A stretch of 64,000 nt of DNA from Spinellus fusiger (lineage: Eukaryota; Mucoromycota; Mucoromycetes; Mucorales; Phycomycetaceae): the NCBI GenBank assembly GCA_025094145.1, contig JALLLS010000112.1:30958-94957 (forward strand). The letters are read 5' to 3'. Numbering within the stretch: position 1 is the stretch's first letter; each line of letters opens with the position of its first letter. The position numbers and the translations under genes were made by a program. Of this stretch, positions 21,398 to 34,782 are shown one piece after another. The notes under the pieces are model-generated. The model did no database searches, had not been told where the DNA came from, and was given only the letters and a program-made list of their open reading frames with translations.

Positions 21398-21511
21398 ATA
21401 AACAGAGAGAAGAGTGTGTGTGTATCTTTTTTTTCCCCATGAGATCAGGTTTATTATTATAAAAATGTGTGTGTTTCTTGTTTCTTGTTTCTTGTTTCTT
21501 GTTTCTTCTCT
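21398..21511. repeat. (TTTCTTG)n in the RPS5/PPIP5K convergent spacer
   Basis: About five tandem 7-bp units at 21474-21507 fill much of the 114-bp space between the two stop codons, showing how closely the genes are packed. Confidence 0.6.
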
Positions 21512-24500
21512 TTATTGGTTGTCTTCTTGGACATAGTATAGTTTGGCGGCTTCAATTTGCTGTTCAATACTAGCAAGATTAGGCACAGTTAAGTATTTCT
21601 GGTGGTAGGAAACAACTTCTTCCAAAGACAGGTGGGGGATAAGATTCCTATTATTATTATTGGTTATTATATTATTATTTCATAAAGAGGAAGAGATAGA
21701 CCCATGAGTAGACTCACTATTTCTTCATGTCCATTCTATCGTATAACTTACTTGCGAGGAGCAACTTTCAGGCAGTGTTCTGCGTCCATGTGCAAGTCAA
21801 GCACACTGTCGTAGTGGGCACCAGGACTAAATGCAATGCGCAATGAATAGTCTTTATTACCATCACTCAATTGGTTGCGTTCATAGAGTTCAAAAGTGAT
21901 CTGGGTCAGAACTAAAGAGTAGATGAGCAGGAGTAGCGTGGACAGATCACTTACAGTCTAGCTCTGGTAAGCGATTCTTGGGTCCTTTGGTAGGAACACC
22001 AGAGAGATAGACCAAGTTTAATAAGGCATGGACGTGTGATTCTACAGTGGCAGGTTAACAGCAGACAGTCAAATGATACCTACCTTTGGTAAAGTACATG
22101 CGTGTCTTTGGATTGTCTCCTTTTCTCATGTCAGCCAAGTTCCTTAGAATAGACTTTAACAGTGGCAAACTGATCAACATCCCAATGTTCATCTTCTCAG
22201 CATCACTAATACCAAACTCAGCAGGAGTAATAAAGTCAAACATAAGCTTCACATTCTTATACAGACTGCGAAGATCGTCATGTCCTGTCGAGGCAGCCGT
22301 GGTGTCTACAGAAGCACGTCGAAGGGGAGCTTCCTCTGTCTTGGCAGGAAGACCCTCAAAGATAGCCTGGAGAAAGGGTCGGTTGTGGAGTGCATCGTAT
22401 TTCAGCATATCATACAGCTCAGGAATCCAGGAAGGATCAAATACACGCTCAGCATCTGCCCGTAATTTTGCTTCTTGGTCACCCTCATGAAGATCTGTAT
22501 CGTGAGGATCACAAAAGTACCCAAACATCTTCACCCATCTATCTCTGAACAGTGTAGGCGATTCAAAACAACACCATCGACGCTGGAGTTCTTCAATCGT
22601 CTTTGATGACCAGTTCTCGTGCATCACACGCTGCATACGTGCCATCGTACGGCTAATCTCTTGAAGAACAAGATGGGGCTGGGGAAGATGTTCTGGCCAT
22701 CCCATCTGTGCCAACAACAACTCAGGAATTCTATTCCCGGGACGCAGCAGCTCCTTCAATTGCTTCTTCACAGCATCCCCCTGCTCCTTGGCAGCATTGC
22801 TATCGTCCAACAGAAACTTACTCTCAGTAATAATGCCCTCAATCGAATCAGGCTGGCCCAAGAACCACCGAGCAAACACATCAGCTGTAGCACGACATCT
22901 TCTCTCTGAACTGCTGTAGATCTTAATATCATCCATGACATTTCTATTCAATATGTTCATGTCCTTTCTCAGGTTCTCTCCTAAATCTCGTGCCTGGTGG
23001 AGTCCTGCATGGGTGAATTCTCCTCCCCACTTGACATTCACTTGCAGCTTCTTCAATGACCCTGTTGTCTTATCAAACTGAGGCTTCAACTGCACTTTAG
23101 TACCAGGCAACAGACGCTTCTTCTCGAGAATCTCCTTGAGACTGCGTAGTTTGACTGGATCCTCGAGGTCCTTTTCGAGACACTCTTCAATGGCATGAGA
23201 GACCAACTCCAGCTGGTGCTTTTGACGAAAGACCACTTCCTGGGAAGATCCATTGAGCAGAGCAATAAAGGGTTCTGATAAAACAGAGATCTTGACCTTT
23301 TCCTTGGGGGTTCTGTCGCCGTGACGAAAGACACCCACAAATCCCTTGAGTCGCCATGAGTTCTCGGGTGCAATTTCGGGTGGGATGGTGTCCACCAGCA
23401 TGGAGGGACGACGCTGTACAGATCGATAAAAGGCCTCACTCAGGAGACGAGCACACTGGTCGTAGTAGTGGTCGTTGCCCTTGACGAAGCTCCAGCCATT
23501 GACATCGATGACATAAGACTTGCCATTGACACGTACGATGTCCAATCCACACACAGCCTGTCCAAATGCCTTTGATACTTTACGAGCAATGTCAGTTTCT
23601 TCTTGTGTGAGTTCTGTACAGTAGCGGATCTCTTTTCCGTCTGTGTTTCTCTTGACATGGCCATCCACAGTGGGAGATCTGTGCAGTGGGTGGGTGTGTC
23701 AGTGCTGTGGATGGACAGTTTGCTATGTATTTATGAATGGCAGAGACAGTAGCCGTAGGAACTTACTTGCGTGTTTCTGCATGAACAAAGGTCGTTCCCA
23801 CTGTGTATAGTTTAATATCTTCGCAATTCTCTGTTTCCATCAACTTCTCATAGATCCAGGATCCTTCACTAGAGGCCAGGTTCAGGCTAGGATCAAACTC
23901 ACTGGACTTGTTGCCAATCTATTCTCTCTCTATGAGTGAGTCCTCTTCTCCATCCACGCACAGCCACAGCCACAACCGTCTCTTCTATTCTCTACCTTGC
24001 GGAAGAGCCTGCGTCCACCTCCTCCCTTGTCTTTGGAGTAATAGATATTGATGTTATGGTCTTCTCCATCCACTGGCTTCTCAATGAATGTCTTGTGGAG
24101 TTGCTTTCCATCTACTTCAATCCCTTGTTCTGTGACTGCCACATGGGTAGTATTGGTAGCATACTTGCACAACACACGCTCCATGTCCATGCCTGTGAAC
24201 TCCTTGAACTCGGTGGCAGCATCTGCATCCACACGGGCTCCTCCATCCCGCGACACAACAAGACGTGGGGGTGTAGGCACTCCCACAGCATCAAGAATCG
24301 ACAAGACTACACGTCTATCCCACAACAGACTCTGCATGGCCACATTATTCACAACAAAGGGACGGCGTAGGTTGGTGTATTTGACGGCCTTCTCGAGAGG
24401 AAAGTCGCCAGAGAAAAAGCAGACAAGAAAGTCACAGCCAGGCCAGTTCTCCACCTCTGTTTGTGGGCTGAGTAGATGCTTCTCCTTTTTCTTCTACCCT

Positions 24501-24755
24501 AAGCCCTACCTTCATCAAGGATGGTCTTGTCACCAAAGATAACAATCTCAAAGTCACCATGCGCCAACAGACGGTTAAGAATATGACGCATGGGCTTGGA
24601 GCGGGCTTTACGGTCCATGGCACAGACACCCACGACATCTACCGCCATGAATACCACTGTCTGTTTCTGTGCTTACATTTGCCACGGGTGGAGATGGGAG
24701 ATATCAGCTGTGGTGGACTGAAGCTGGAAGGTGACAGAGAAGAAGGAGAAGACAT
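21512..24755 (-). CDS. Vip1/Asp1/PPIP5K inositol hexakisphosphate and diphosphoinositol-pentakisphosphate kinase
   Basis: Makes inositol pyrophosphates (1-InsP7 and InsP8) and probably also dephosphorylates them. Eight exons: 24755-24677, 24638-24510, 24456-23996, 23918-23767, 23678-22084, 22041-21955, 21911-21752 and 21647-21512; 932 residues. The N-terminal kinase of the ATP-grasp/RimK type shows [19 protein letters not shown], the Glu-Asn-Trp-Pro block, [31 protein letters not shown] and [16 protein letters not shown]. The C-terminal histidine acid phosphatase-like domain has RHGDRTP at about residue 390 and an [18 protein letters not shown] block; the C-terminus is complete ([19 protein letters not shown]). 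The start is the ATG whose short exon joins in phase to the GVCAMD block. It is shorter than yeast Vip1 (about 1,150), lacking a long N-terminal extension. The gene is divergent from the Kre9-like gene, 218 bp apart. Confidence 0.93.
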
Positions 24756-24973
24756 GTTTGGAAAAGGATGTCACTGAAGAGGATGTCACTGAAGAAGACA
24801 CACTGAAGAGGACACACTGAAGAAGACACTGAAAATGCAAGTGAAAGTGTATTGAGAGAATGACAGTCAGGACAGTCACTTTCCCCTTTAGGACCAGAAC
24901 TCCGCACACCTTACTTGTTTCCTACTCATCTACCTGCTTATTTCTTCCTTTTTTTTTCTTTCTTCTTCTTTGA
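24756..24973. promoter_or_regulatory. Short bidirectional promoter between PPIP5K and the Kre9-like gene
   Basis: Only 218 bp separate the two divergent start codons, so both promoters must lie here or extend into the genes. The PPIP5K side has a degenerate repeat (gaagaggacactgaagaaga type, 24769-24832); the other side has a CT-rich run (24935-24972) typical of transcription starts. No TATA box is evident. Confidence 0.55.
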
Positions 24974-26187
24974 ATGTGGATAACACTCCTCTTAGGTGTG
25001 GGCGGGTGGGTGGTAAGGGTGTGGGCAGGAGGATCTGTTCTGCCCACACAAGACACAGACACCAACACCAGTCCCAACACCAGTCCCAGTCTTATCACCA
25101 CCCTACAGACAGAGGCTAATGAGTTCCTCCTACCACCCACTTGGACAAGAGCCAGCAACAGCATCCAACTCCTAGAGACAACGCGTGCATGTACGCTGCT
25201 GACATCTCCTGCTGTGGGAGGAGTTTACCAAGGCACCACCAGTCTTGCCATTCGTTGGTTCCACGACAGCACCTCTATTGACCAATTCACCGCCCAGTTC
25301 TCCACCTCTGTCACAATGACACTCACTCTGTCGTGGGTAGACAACCACAGCAACATGACAGGCACTATTGGCACCAGCATTCTCCCGACCAGTGGACTGT
25401 ACCTATGGGACATGCCTCCTCTCCTCTCCTCTCAATTCAACAAGCGCCTCTATATTGTTCTCCAACCTCAGTGGGAGGGACTCGACCCTGACCAGTCCAT
25501 GGCAGCTTCTGCCGATCAGCTGGTATTTGAAACCCAGAACGGGCTCCAGTGCCAGAACCACCTCCAGATTGCCGGTCCCTTTACACTTCTCCCTCAGCCC
25601 ACCCCGCTGTTCTTTGTGACTGGCCCTGATCCAGGCACCCGTCCTGTGGGTGGACATGGCCCAGGACTGCTCTACCCCCTTCCCATGGGACTGCTCTTCT
25701 TGGACATGGTAATCTCTCCTTCTCTCCTCTTCTTGTTTAACAGCAGAAAGATGACCTTTAGTGACTTGTAGTGACTTGTAAATAGGCGCTTCCTATCACG
25801 TGGTACTGCACACTGCCCAATATTGCTGTGCTGCGTCTCTTTCTTGTTCCTGTAGATGCCCACAATGCGTCTGAGAGTATTCTTATTGGCACTGGGTTGA
25901 ATGTGTATACAGCACGGTATTATTACAGTGTGTCTAGTCATCCTGCTCTTTCCACAGACCGTCGCTATCGTATTATGGTGTATGGGTATGCAACCAATCA
26001 GACAGAAACGCCTGTATCGTGGGCTGCTGAAGGGCCTTACTCCATAGCCACCAGTAGTAGTAGTAGTAGTAGTGGTGGTGGTGGTGGTGGTAGTGTTGGT
26101 AGCAGTAGCAGTAGCAGTAGCAGTAGCAGTAGCAGTAGCAGTAGTCTTTCAGTATCCGATAACTCCACGTCACTCCCTCAGCAATAA
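24974..26187 (+). CDS. Secreted Kre9/Knh-like cell-wall protein with Ser/Gly-rich tail
   Basis: Exons 24974-25708 and 25786-26187 give 378 residues. An N-terminal hydrophobic stretch (MWITLLLGVGGWVV) acts as signal peptide. Two Ig-like modules follow: the first begins LTSPAVGGVYQGTTSLAIRW and ends QIAGPFTL, and the second begins ALPITWYC and ends AAEGPYSIATS. This resembles the Ser/Thr-rich GPI-anchored Kre9/Knh1 N-terminal family, proteins linked to beta-1,6-glucan in the fungal wall. The end is a low-complexity Ser/Gly tract (26056-26143) and a short SDNSTSLPQQ tail. A strong GPI hydrophobic C-terminus is not evident, so anchoring is doubtful; another exon could lie downstream. The family assignment rests on pattern resemblance, not on an invariant motif. 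Confidence 0.65.
26056..26143. repeat. AGT/GGT trinucleotide repeat within the Kre9-like CDS
   Basis: agtagt, ggtggt and agcagt units encode runs of Ser and Gly; the length is likely to vary between strains. Confidence 0.8.
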
Positions 26188-26267
26188 CAATCCCAGGTAT
26201 GGCAACAGAAAGATTAGTTGGATTCTCTTCTATTTTTGTTTTGTGTTCTTCTTGCTGTGTTTCTATT

Positions 26268-26655
26268 ATGAGTAGAACTGTGTCTGTAGTAGCAGGCGTA
26301 GTGGCAGCAGGTGTTTTGACATTGAAGCTTAGACAGGAAATATCAGAAAAAACAGATAAACTACAGCGGTGTCTTGATCAAGCAGACACTACGCTTTGTT
26401 CTGTAGGAGACACTTCCTTCTCATTGACCAGTGCAGTGACGGGTCCACCTACGAGCACAGTCCAACCCCTTTTGCCTTTAGGTAAATAGAATCCGGGCGT
26501 CTATTCTACTCTTCTTATTCTCTCCCCTTTCCTCTATAGTCAAACACACTTGGAATGAGAAGGTCACAGAGGCAGCCCATCATGCCATAGCAGCTGATAT
26601 CTTACACTCTCTCCATACACTATGGAACGAGAAGATAGCTAGCCAATGGAAATAG
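26268..26655 (+). CDS. Small membrane protein resembling MICOS subunit Mic12
   Basis: Exons 26268-26481 and 26540-26655 encode 109 residues. The N-terminus is a single membrane segment (SVVAGVVAAGVLTLKL) followed by a short helix (ISEKTDKLQRCLDQAD). The second exon gives VKHTWNEKVTEAAHHAIAAD and ends with LWNEKIASQWK. An N-terminal transmembrane segment, then a conserved W-N-x-K helix, is the pattern I know from Mic12/Aim5, which helps hold mitochondrial crista junctions. I chose the ATG at 26268 because the 23 preceding residues from 26199 would add an unusual Cys-rich hydrophobic extension. It lies 80 bp after the Kre9-like gene on the same strand. Short length makes the call tentative. Confidence 0.5.
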
Positions 26656-26886
26656 ACATCCACCCATACCAGCCAAGAAAGAGAAAAGAGAAAAGAAAAA
26701 AAGAAAGAAAAACCAGTCCTCTCTTACTTTCTCTTACTTTCTCTTACTTTCTCTCTTACTTTCTTATGCACTTTGTTCCCTTTTTTGAATTACCCTCAAT
26801 AGCAAGTCCATTAAAAAAAAAAGCAAGTCCACTCTCACAGTCACACCATGTCAAAAAAAACAAGTCTCTTCTTCTTCAAGACGCTT

Positions 26887-28046
26887 ATGTTGTCTCCACT
26901 CTCTCCATGTCTTTTCTCTTCCCTGCGCACTCGCTGCCTCAGAAGTAAGCCCGTATCACTGCTATACCTACTTATGAGTGTTTAGATGTTTTACGGATGA
27001 ACAGATACCAAGTGTCTCTGTACTCTTCATCATCAAGTGAACACTACAATAGCAACACCCACAACCACAACCACACCCACAACTACAACTACAACTACAA
27101 TAGCAACACCCACGCCCATACTCAGCAACAACAACAACAACAGGACTCATCTGCTCGACATGAAAACAATAAGCCCTCCCAGACCTCACTGGAGACTCCA
27201 CAGACCAAAGCTTTTAAAGAACTACTCGACAGTCTTCTTGACCGCCCCTTTGCCCAGATGAACACTCCCAAACCAGAGCCCCTCAAAGACTACCGAGCAC
27301 AATTCAACAGCGGTGCGGCCAGGCTGATTGAACAACGACTTTTGGACATGGTGATTCAGAAAAAGGCCATGTACAAAGAAAAGGCTCCTTTGGCACGCAG
27401 CATGATTGGTCCCTTTGCCACAGTGCCTTTCAAGGCCACCCACCACAAGGGAGAGTCCGCCAGTGTGAAAAGAAGCAAGGCCATGCTAGAGCACAAGGTC
27501 TCGGACTCATTGTCGGTGGCTCCCTCTTCCTGTGCCCTGGTGGAGCTGGTGGTGGAGCTGGTATGGGGCCATGAGGTGTCAGGGATAGGCTTGCCGAGGG
27601 ACTACGATCATATTGTCAACACGGCCATCAACACAGCTGCATTCAGGCTAGGGGATCCGTACCTAGCAGTGACGCTGTTTGAGCAGGCCAAGTTCAGAAG
27701 TGTGGAGAGCTATCTTGCAGGATGTACTGTGGAGGTGTATAACACAATGCTGAACATTCGGTGGGAGATGTGGAGGGATGTGCATGGGATGATTGAGTTG
27801 GTCGAGGAAATGATGAGCAATGGCATAGACTATGACGAAGAGACAAAGGAGATTGTCAAGAGAGTGTCGAAGCATGTGTTGGGTGATTTACAGTTGGTGC
27901 AGGAGTCAACAGTAACAGATCAACATGGCGTGTCTCAAAAAGACAAGTCACACACACCACCCCATTCACAGTCTGCTTGGAGTGCGGATGAGACACGTGT
28001 GGTAAATATCATGGTAAACTTGGTGGGCAGGTGGATGTTGCACTAA
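26887..28046 (+). CDS. Mitochondrial Mtf2/Nam1-like helical (PPR-like) protein
   Basis: Exons 26887-26944 and 26986-28046 encode 372 residues. The short first exon encodes a presequence typical of mitochondrial import (MLSPLSPCLFSSLRTRCLR) and joins in phase after a 41-bp intron. A low-complexity Asn/His/Gln stretch follows. From residue about 80 (ELLDSLLDRPF) the protein is ordered, with a helical C-terminal region: LPRDYDHIVNTAINTAAF, RLGDPYLAVTLFEQAKFRS and YNTMLNIRWEMWRDVHGM, with the A-F-E-Q-A-K style of PPR repeats. This resembles the Mtf2-like C-terminal domain of fungal proteins that couple mitochondrial mRNA processing with translation. The resemblance is from memory of the pattern, so the name is provisional; the mitochondrial location is better supported. 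Confidence 0.55.
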
Positions 28047-28060
28047 GTCACCTTGGAAAT

Positions 28061-28107
28061 GCAAATATACAAATATACAAATATACAAATATACAAATAT
28101 ACAAATG
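28061..28107. repeat. (AAATATAC)n 8-bp tandem repeat
   Basis: About five and a half copies directly after the Mtf2-like stop codon, in its 3' region. Confidence 0.8.
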
Positions 28108-28282
28108 TGTGTGTACGTTTGAAAATCAGGTCTTGTTGTATCATAATAAAGTGGTCTTTGAAAGAGTCCATGGAAAGAAAGCCGTCTTGTGTGACTGTCT
28201 CCTAGCGATCCATTTTTTTTTCTTCTTTTTTCTTTTTCTTTTTTCCTTGTTTTTTGTCCAGCCAAACAATCATCGCTTTGCC

Positions 28283-29617
<1,335 letters not shown>

Positions 29618-29903
29618 GACGTCTTTCTTTCTTTTTCTTTCTTTTTATCCAATCTTTACTGTTCCTCCCCATGCATACACACTTTTATAGTCTATTTTTA
29701 CACCCATCTTTCTACATTTCTATATGTTCTTTCTTTCTTTCTTTTTGTGAGGGCGTCCTGTAGTCTCTTTTTATTATTATTATCATTATTATCATTATTA
29801 TCATTATTATTTGGTTCTTCCAAGGTAAGATCAGTCAACACAGGACAAATAAATCAATGCACTTGCTTTATTCCCAATTACAAACAAACAAGCAAACAGA
29901 GAA
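29618..29903. other. Convergent spacer with TTTC and ATTATC repeats
   Basis: Non-coding 3' region of DIM1 and of the minus-strand gene. It contains tttctttctttt (29625-29645, 29729-29745) and (attatc)n (29771-29810). Confidence 0.5.
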
Positions 29904-30783
29904 TCAGCTGTTCTGCAGGCCCTGGAGCCGCTGACGAGAGTACTCTGGATGTAGTCCAGTATTAAATTCCATATGAAGAGGAGAACTAAAGGGCAGACAT
30001 CCTTCAAATGCTGCTTCTGATAAGAGTGTACTGAACGTCTCTGTTGCATTTGTGTCGTTCTCTATCAAATGATTCGTCAGACGACTGAGATGGTGCCATA
30101 CACTGGCCCAAACAGCAGCTGAGAGTGAGCTGCCAGGGAGAGAAGGGTGGTGGGTAGGAATGCTATACAGAGAAAATGAGAGAGAGAGAGAAGGTTAGAA
30201 GGGTCAGTACATGTAGGACCTACCTGTCAAGGTTTCCATCGGTGCTGGTGGTGCTGTCGTAGTCTTTCTGCCGCCTCCGAACACTCTTGGCATAGACGGG
30301 TAATGAGACAGTGTATTCTGCGGCACTCATCTCAGACTCCTCCTGGTCTGTTGGTAGACTGCCATAAGACGTCTCTCTTCTGTCAGTAGAAGATGGCGTA
30401 TAGTCCTGGCGAGAGATAGAGTCATGAAAGGCACCTGTGCCATCATGAACAGGGAGATGAGTAAACACTTGTGTGTTGACATGATGAATCACTCGAATGT
30501 CGAGATCAGAGAAGGACTCTGTATCTGATAGGCGGAAAGAGGAAAAGGACTCTGGCTCAGAAGGCTCAAATGTAGATGGCGTCTCTTGGAAGGAAGAAAA
30601 GGGCTGGGGTGTGCTGATAATATGCCAGTCATTCTCCGAATCTGAGGGATAGGACTGTGATGTGACTTGTCTATTCCTCTGTGTGGGTGCTTCTTCTGCA
30701 GAGGAAGAACAGGTGGAGGTGGTGGAAGAAACAGACGAGAAACGAGAGCGGTAAGGTTGTCTGTGTTGGTGTATAAAAGCCAT
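29904..30783 (-). CDS. Uncharacterised Ser-rich protein, two exons
   Basis: Exons 30783-30224 and 30162-29904 (61-bp intron, GTAGGT donor, TATAG acceptor) encode 272 residues. I do not recognise it. The first two thirds are Ser/Thr-rich and probably disordered (RFSSVSSTTSTCSSSAEEAP; then several SDSEN and DTESFSDLD acidic-Ser stretches that look like kinase sites). The C-terminal third, after splicing, looks folded: SSLSAAVWASVWHHLSRLTN then TFSTLLSEAAFEGCLPF, predicted amphipathic helices, ending YSRQRLQGLQNS. No signal peptide or membrane segment is seen. The splice in phase and the well-behaved second exon support a real gene. It could be a fungal-specific regulatory protein. Confidence 0.6.
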
Positions 30784-31253
30784 ACGAGGGAAAATGAAAT
30801 AAAATAAAATAAAAATGTTAGGCTATAGGTGGTTTCTGTACCTTACACTTTAAATGGCAAAAGTGTGACGGCTGATCCCACTATAATTCCCTTTTATGGG
30901 TTGATCCCTGCCTCCCTCTATTTTTATTTTTACCTCAACTCCATAGTGCTATTCATGCAAGCTATTTAATTGATCTAATAAGAATCAAGAATGACGCTAG
31001 CATTTCGTACACGACTCATTGGTGTTCTATGAAAGACAAAAGATAATTATCCAAGATAGCCTATTGGATAATGGAACCAGCCAATGAACAGGCTGCCAGT
31101 CTATGGATCTCTAACTGTAGAGCAATCGTGGTGTGGTGATGTTTTTTTTGGGCTGGTGAGTGAATGAGTTCCACCATCCAATGTGCTCCATGTCCAATTG
31201 ATGTGTCCAAGGAAAGAGAGCTATTCGACACTATCCAACCATTGGATGAGAAA

Positions 31254-31440
31254 ACAACATAGCAACATAGCAACATAGCAACATAGCAACATAACAACAT
31301 AACAACATAACAATCCAATAACAATTCAGCATAACATAACAACATAATAATCCAATAAAAGTCCAATAAAAATTCAATATAACATAACAATATAACACAA
31401 CAATATAACAATTTAATAAAAATCCAATAACAGAAGGATA
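31254..31440. repeat. Degenerate (AACATA)/(CAACATAG) tandem repeat
   Basis: cataGcaa and cataAcaa units repeat and then grade into aataaaaatccaataa units. On the minus strand this makes a spurious Cys/Tyr/Leu-rich frame, which I do not regard as coding. Confidence 0.75.
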
Positions 31441-32549
31441 TTCTCCCTTTCTTACCTCACAGCTAAGAATAGTAACTGCCTTCAAGGATACTATACCAAC
31501 AAACAGAGGGTTGTTTTTTATAGTAATAATGGATTTAAAGCAAAGTAGAGAATCATTGGATGACCATCGTTCAGCATCAAACCAGGGAGAGGAATAAATA
31601 AAAACACAAAGTAAACACCATAAAATAGACGATAAAATAAAGAAATTTCTATTTTAAGAAATAAATGAGGAGATACACATTAAATCAGTGTCAATTCTCT
31701 ATGTGAGGTGACTCATTAAATTTAATGTATTGACATATAAATCCTTGTGTACTTTTCACTCTACCAGTGTATCAAGAATAGAGGCAGTAAATAGGAAGGC
31801 TTCATTTCACAGGTACATTGTATTAATTAAATAAAGACATGAAAACAGGTAGAGTTTTTGAGTTGAATGAGCTCCTTCATCATGAAAACTTCTTTATTCT
31901 GCAAGATGAAGTGGATCACTTGAAAATTTAACCTTTTAAAGAACAACCTTGAAAGAGTGAGAAAGGGGGTTGGTTTGTACGATAGACTCAACAAATACTC
32001 AACAGAGTCAAGCGTAGATTTACTTCTTTTTTATTTATTTTTTTATTTTCTTCATTGGTAAAGGGGTCTATAGACTACAATCACTCAACACAGATCTATT
32101 GGCATTCTATCTCTATCCATTACACTAGTAGAAATAGCCTTTTTTCTTTCTTTCATTATTAATCTGCGTGCATAGTACTTCTTACCTGTTGGCCTGTCTT
32201 TGTGATAATAACATGAACAAGCAGCATACTCTCTACTGTTTTCCTAAGAGAGAAAAGAGGGTCATCTCTACATGACTAGCACTCACACACAAAATCCACA
32301 TTTTACTTTAGAATAGCACACCCACCCATAATAAATATTGGGCCATTTCAAAACTTGGGTATTTTTGTTCATTCTTATAATCTACGCCTAGAGTGCTACA
32401 GACTTATAAATTTGCTGGGTATATAAACGACACTTCATTAATAGAAGAAAAAAGGGAGGCAAGGGGCATTCTTTTTATTTTTATTTTTGTAGTAAAAATA
32501 ACAGTTTTATTACAAAGATACTTAATATTATTTTATGTCCGTCTTTGGC

Positions 32550-32760
32550 CTATATTACTGTATATTCTTTCTGTCCCATACTAGCAAGGAGACAATGGGT
32601 AGAATCTTGAAATACTTTTCCTTCATTCCAACACCAAGGCATTCTACAATAGTTCTTCAATAGGGTTTGATCATTGTACCCTGCACATCCCACATACATG
32701 ACTGAATCAGCCTCATTTATGGCATGAACGCCACCGTACTTCTTCAAGAAAATCAGGTGG
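32550..32760 (-). other. Unrecognised short open frame, possible element relic
   Basis: A 65-codon minus-strand frame (MKKYGGVHAINEADSVMYVG ... CRMPWCWNEGKVFQ) has a more protein-like composition (Gly, Trp, Cys, Met) than its surroundings. It has no partner exons that I can identify. It may be a fragment of a transposon-borne gene; I cannot name it. Confidence 0.25.
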
Positions 32761-34733
32761 TATCAGGAGAAACCCTAGACTAATTTCTGACGGCATAATT
32801 ATTGCTAAGGCTGTTTCATAGCCAAGCTATAGATGCATCAATGTATATGACCGAGTGGCAATTTTCATGTATCCAATAAAAATGCTTACAAGTCCACTTA
32901 AACTCTACCTTACTTTCAAGGACTTTATTATTATTCGTAATGTAATTTTTCTTGGCTCATCAAGAGTGCTATTCTTTTAATTATTATTTTATATACAAGT
33001 CTTTTTCACTGTCTAAACAGATACTGGCTCAGTGATATTCCATTTGTTCTTTGATATTTGATTTGTAGTGCTACTCTATCCCCTAATAAAGGTGCTTGAG
33101 GCAGCTATAAAGGCACGTATGTCATGCTACTATTCTAACTCTTTACCTATAATAGAAGATGCAGTGTTCAAATATGTAAGTAATAGCAGCATTAAACTTA
33201 TTACCTACAATGAATTGATGTAGGATGACCAAGAATATGTTAATGCCGGTCTATTTGTTAGCCATTGCAGGAGTCTTGGAAAACATGCCAAATAGAAACA
33301 TAAGATGGTAATAATAAATATTAAAAAAAGACAACGGCAACTACATCTATACATTCTCCATAACTAAACTCATCTACCTGAATTTTGACATGACCAAGTC
33401 TTTCTTGAGATCAGGTGCAAGATAAATAGATAGAATAAACATAACAGTTACAGATGCTTGCATGGACGACCCTACACCAACCTAACCCTTTGAATTGCAG
33501 TCCATGAATGAGTGTTTATACCCGTCTATCTTCTTGCTATCTCTACAATACAGAATGTCTCCTCTAATAGCGTCGATCAGCTATGAGTTGTGTTTGGCAG
33601 ACACGTGGGCCAATCGATGATTCATCTCAACTGGCCTTGTATCTTTTTCCAGAAAGAACAATAAAGGGGAAAAAAAAGAAATATATTAGTCAGATAAAGC
33701 CACGATGGTTATTGTTCACTATCTCACCTGTCTATTGTTCCTCTAGTCACTCTAGTCAGTGGTGGTGTTTTAGGTATTTTAGCATGTCTTTCAGAAATAC
33801 CCATGCTTATACCCATAGTGTAACACTAATGCTTAAAAGTGCAATGCAAGGCGTTTAACATCCGAGAAGGTTTTCATTTTCTTCATCTTTTTTTTCTTTC
33901 TTTCTCTTGCCGTAATAATAGCGTCTATAGGGGCTGACTCTGTTTTGTGGCATGGTTACAAAGGAATGCTCTAACTTGTTTTATAGATCATGTCTACTTT
34001 TTGTAAATGTATTTATATATTTATTTCTTTTTATGTTTCCCTCCGACAGCAATCACTTGATAAAGATATTTCTGCAGAAACTATAGACTTTCATCCACTA
34101 GAATAAGGGATGCTCTTATTTACAGTCAAAAAGAAAGACTACATTCCTGTTGCCATGGCTATTCAACCAACAAACCAAAAGAGTGACAGCTATAGAAAAA
34201 ATAAAATAAAAAATAAAATAAAAAGTTGGAGAGGGCGGAATAGAGAAAAAGAAAAATGTCAGGTTGAAAAAATACTTTTGTGATCATTTGACTCGGCATC
34301 TCTGTAATCTACTTTTGCTATCTGATGCCTAAAAACTTTTTCTTTTTCTTTTTGCCTATTGATGGTTTCTACTTTTCTCTCTTTCTGAGGAATGCATGGA
34401 GGCTTATAGCTATATGGAAGCGAGGTCTGAGTGTAAATAGGATACACAAATGTTGAGTGCTCTGCTTTTAGTTTAATCATCCTTGTAGAAATAAAATAAA
34501 AATGGGTACAAAATAGGCTTATAAGATAATGATAATGAGATGGTCAATGAAAAAAGAAAAAGAAATAAGCTACTAGGCAGTTTCTCATTTCTCTATGCTA
34601 TGTGTTGTTGAATGAGTCTCTGGTCCTCTCCCTGATACTTCTTCCTATTGAGAAATATAAAAGTGCCAAGGGAAATTGAGGAAGACTGAGAGTCATCAAG
34701 AGAGTCAAAAGAGCTGACTATTTTTCTGTAGCC

Positions 34734-34736
<3 letters not shown>

Positions 34737-34782
<46 letters not shown>
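34737..34782. repeat. (ATT)n trinucleotide microsatellite
   Basis: About 15 uninterrupted tta/att units in intergenic DNA. Confidence 0.9.

Noticed and set aside
22086..24542. Plus-strand frames of 96-164 codons across the PPIP5K gene
   Set aside because: Antisense shadows of long conserved exons.
26646..26948. 100-codon plus-strand frame
   Set aside because: Lys- and Ser/Leu-rich from AAAG/CTTT runs; only its last part overlaps the presequence exon, which uses a different frame.
31254..31330. Regular repeats resembling a CRISPR array
   Set aside because: Short units with no unique spacers, in a eukaryotic genome; a simple tandem repeat.
31061..31485. Cys/Tyr/Leu-rich minus-strand frames (84 and 116 codons)
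   Set aside because: Created by the AACATA-type tandem repeat.
34259..34480. 73-codon minus-strand frame
   Set aside because: Composition is somewhat protein-like, but it has no motif, no adjoining exons and sits in a gene desert.
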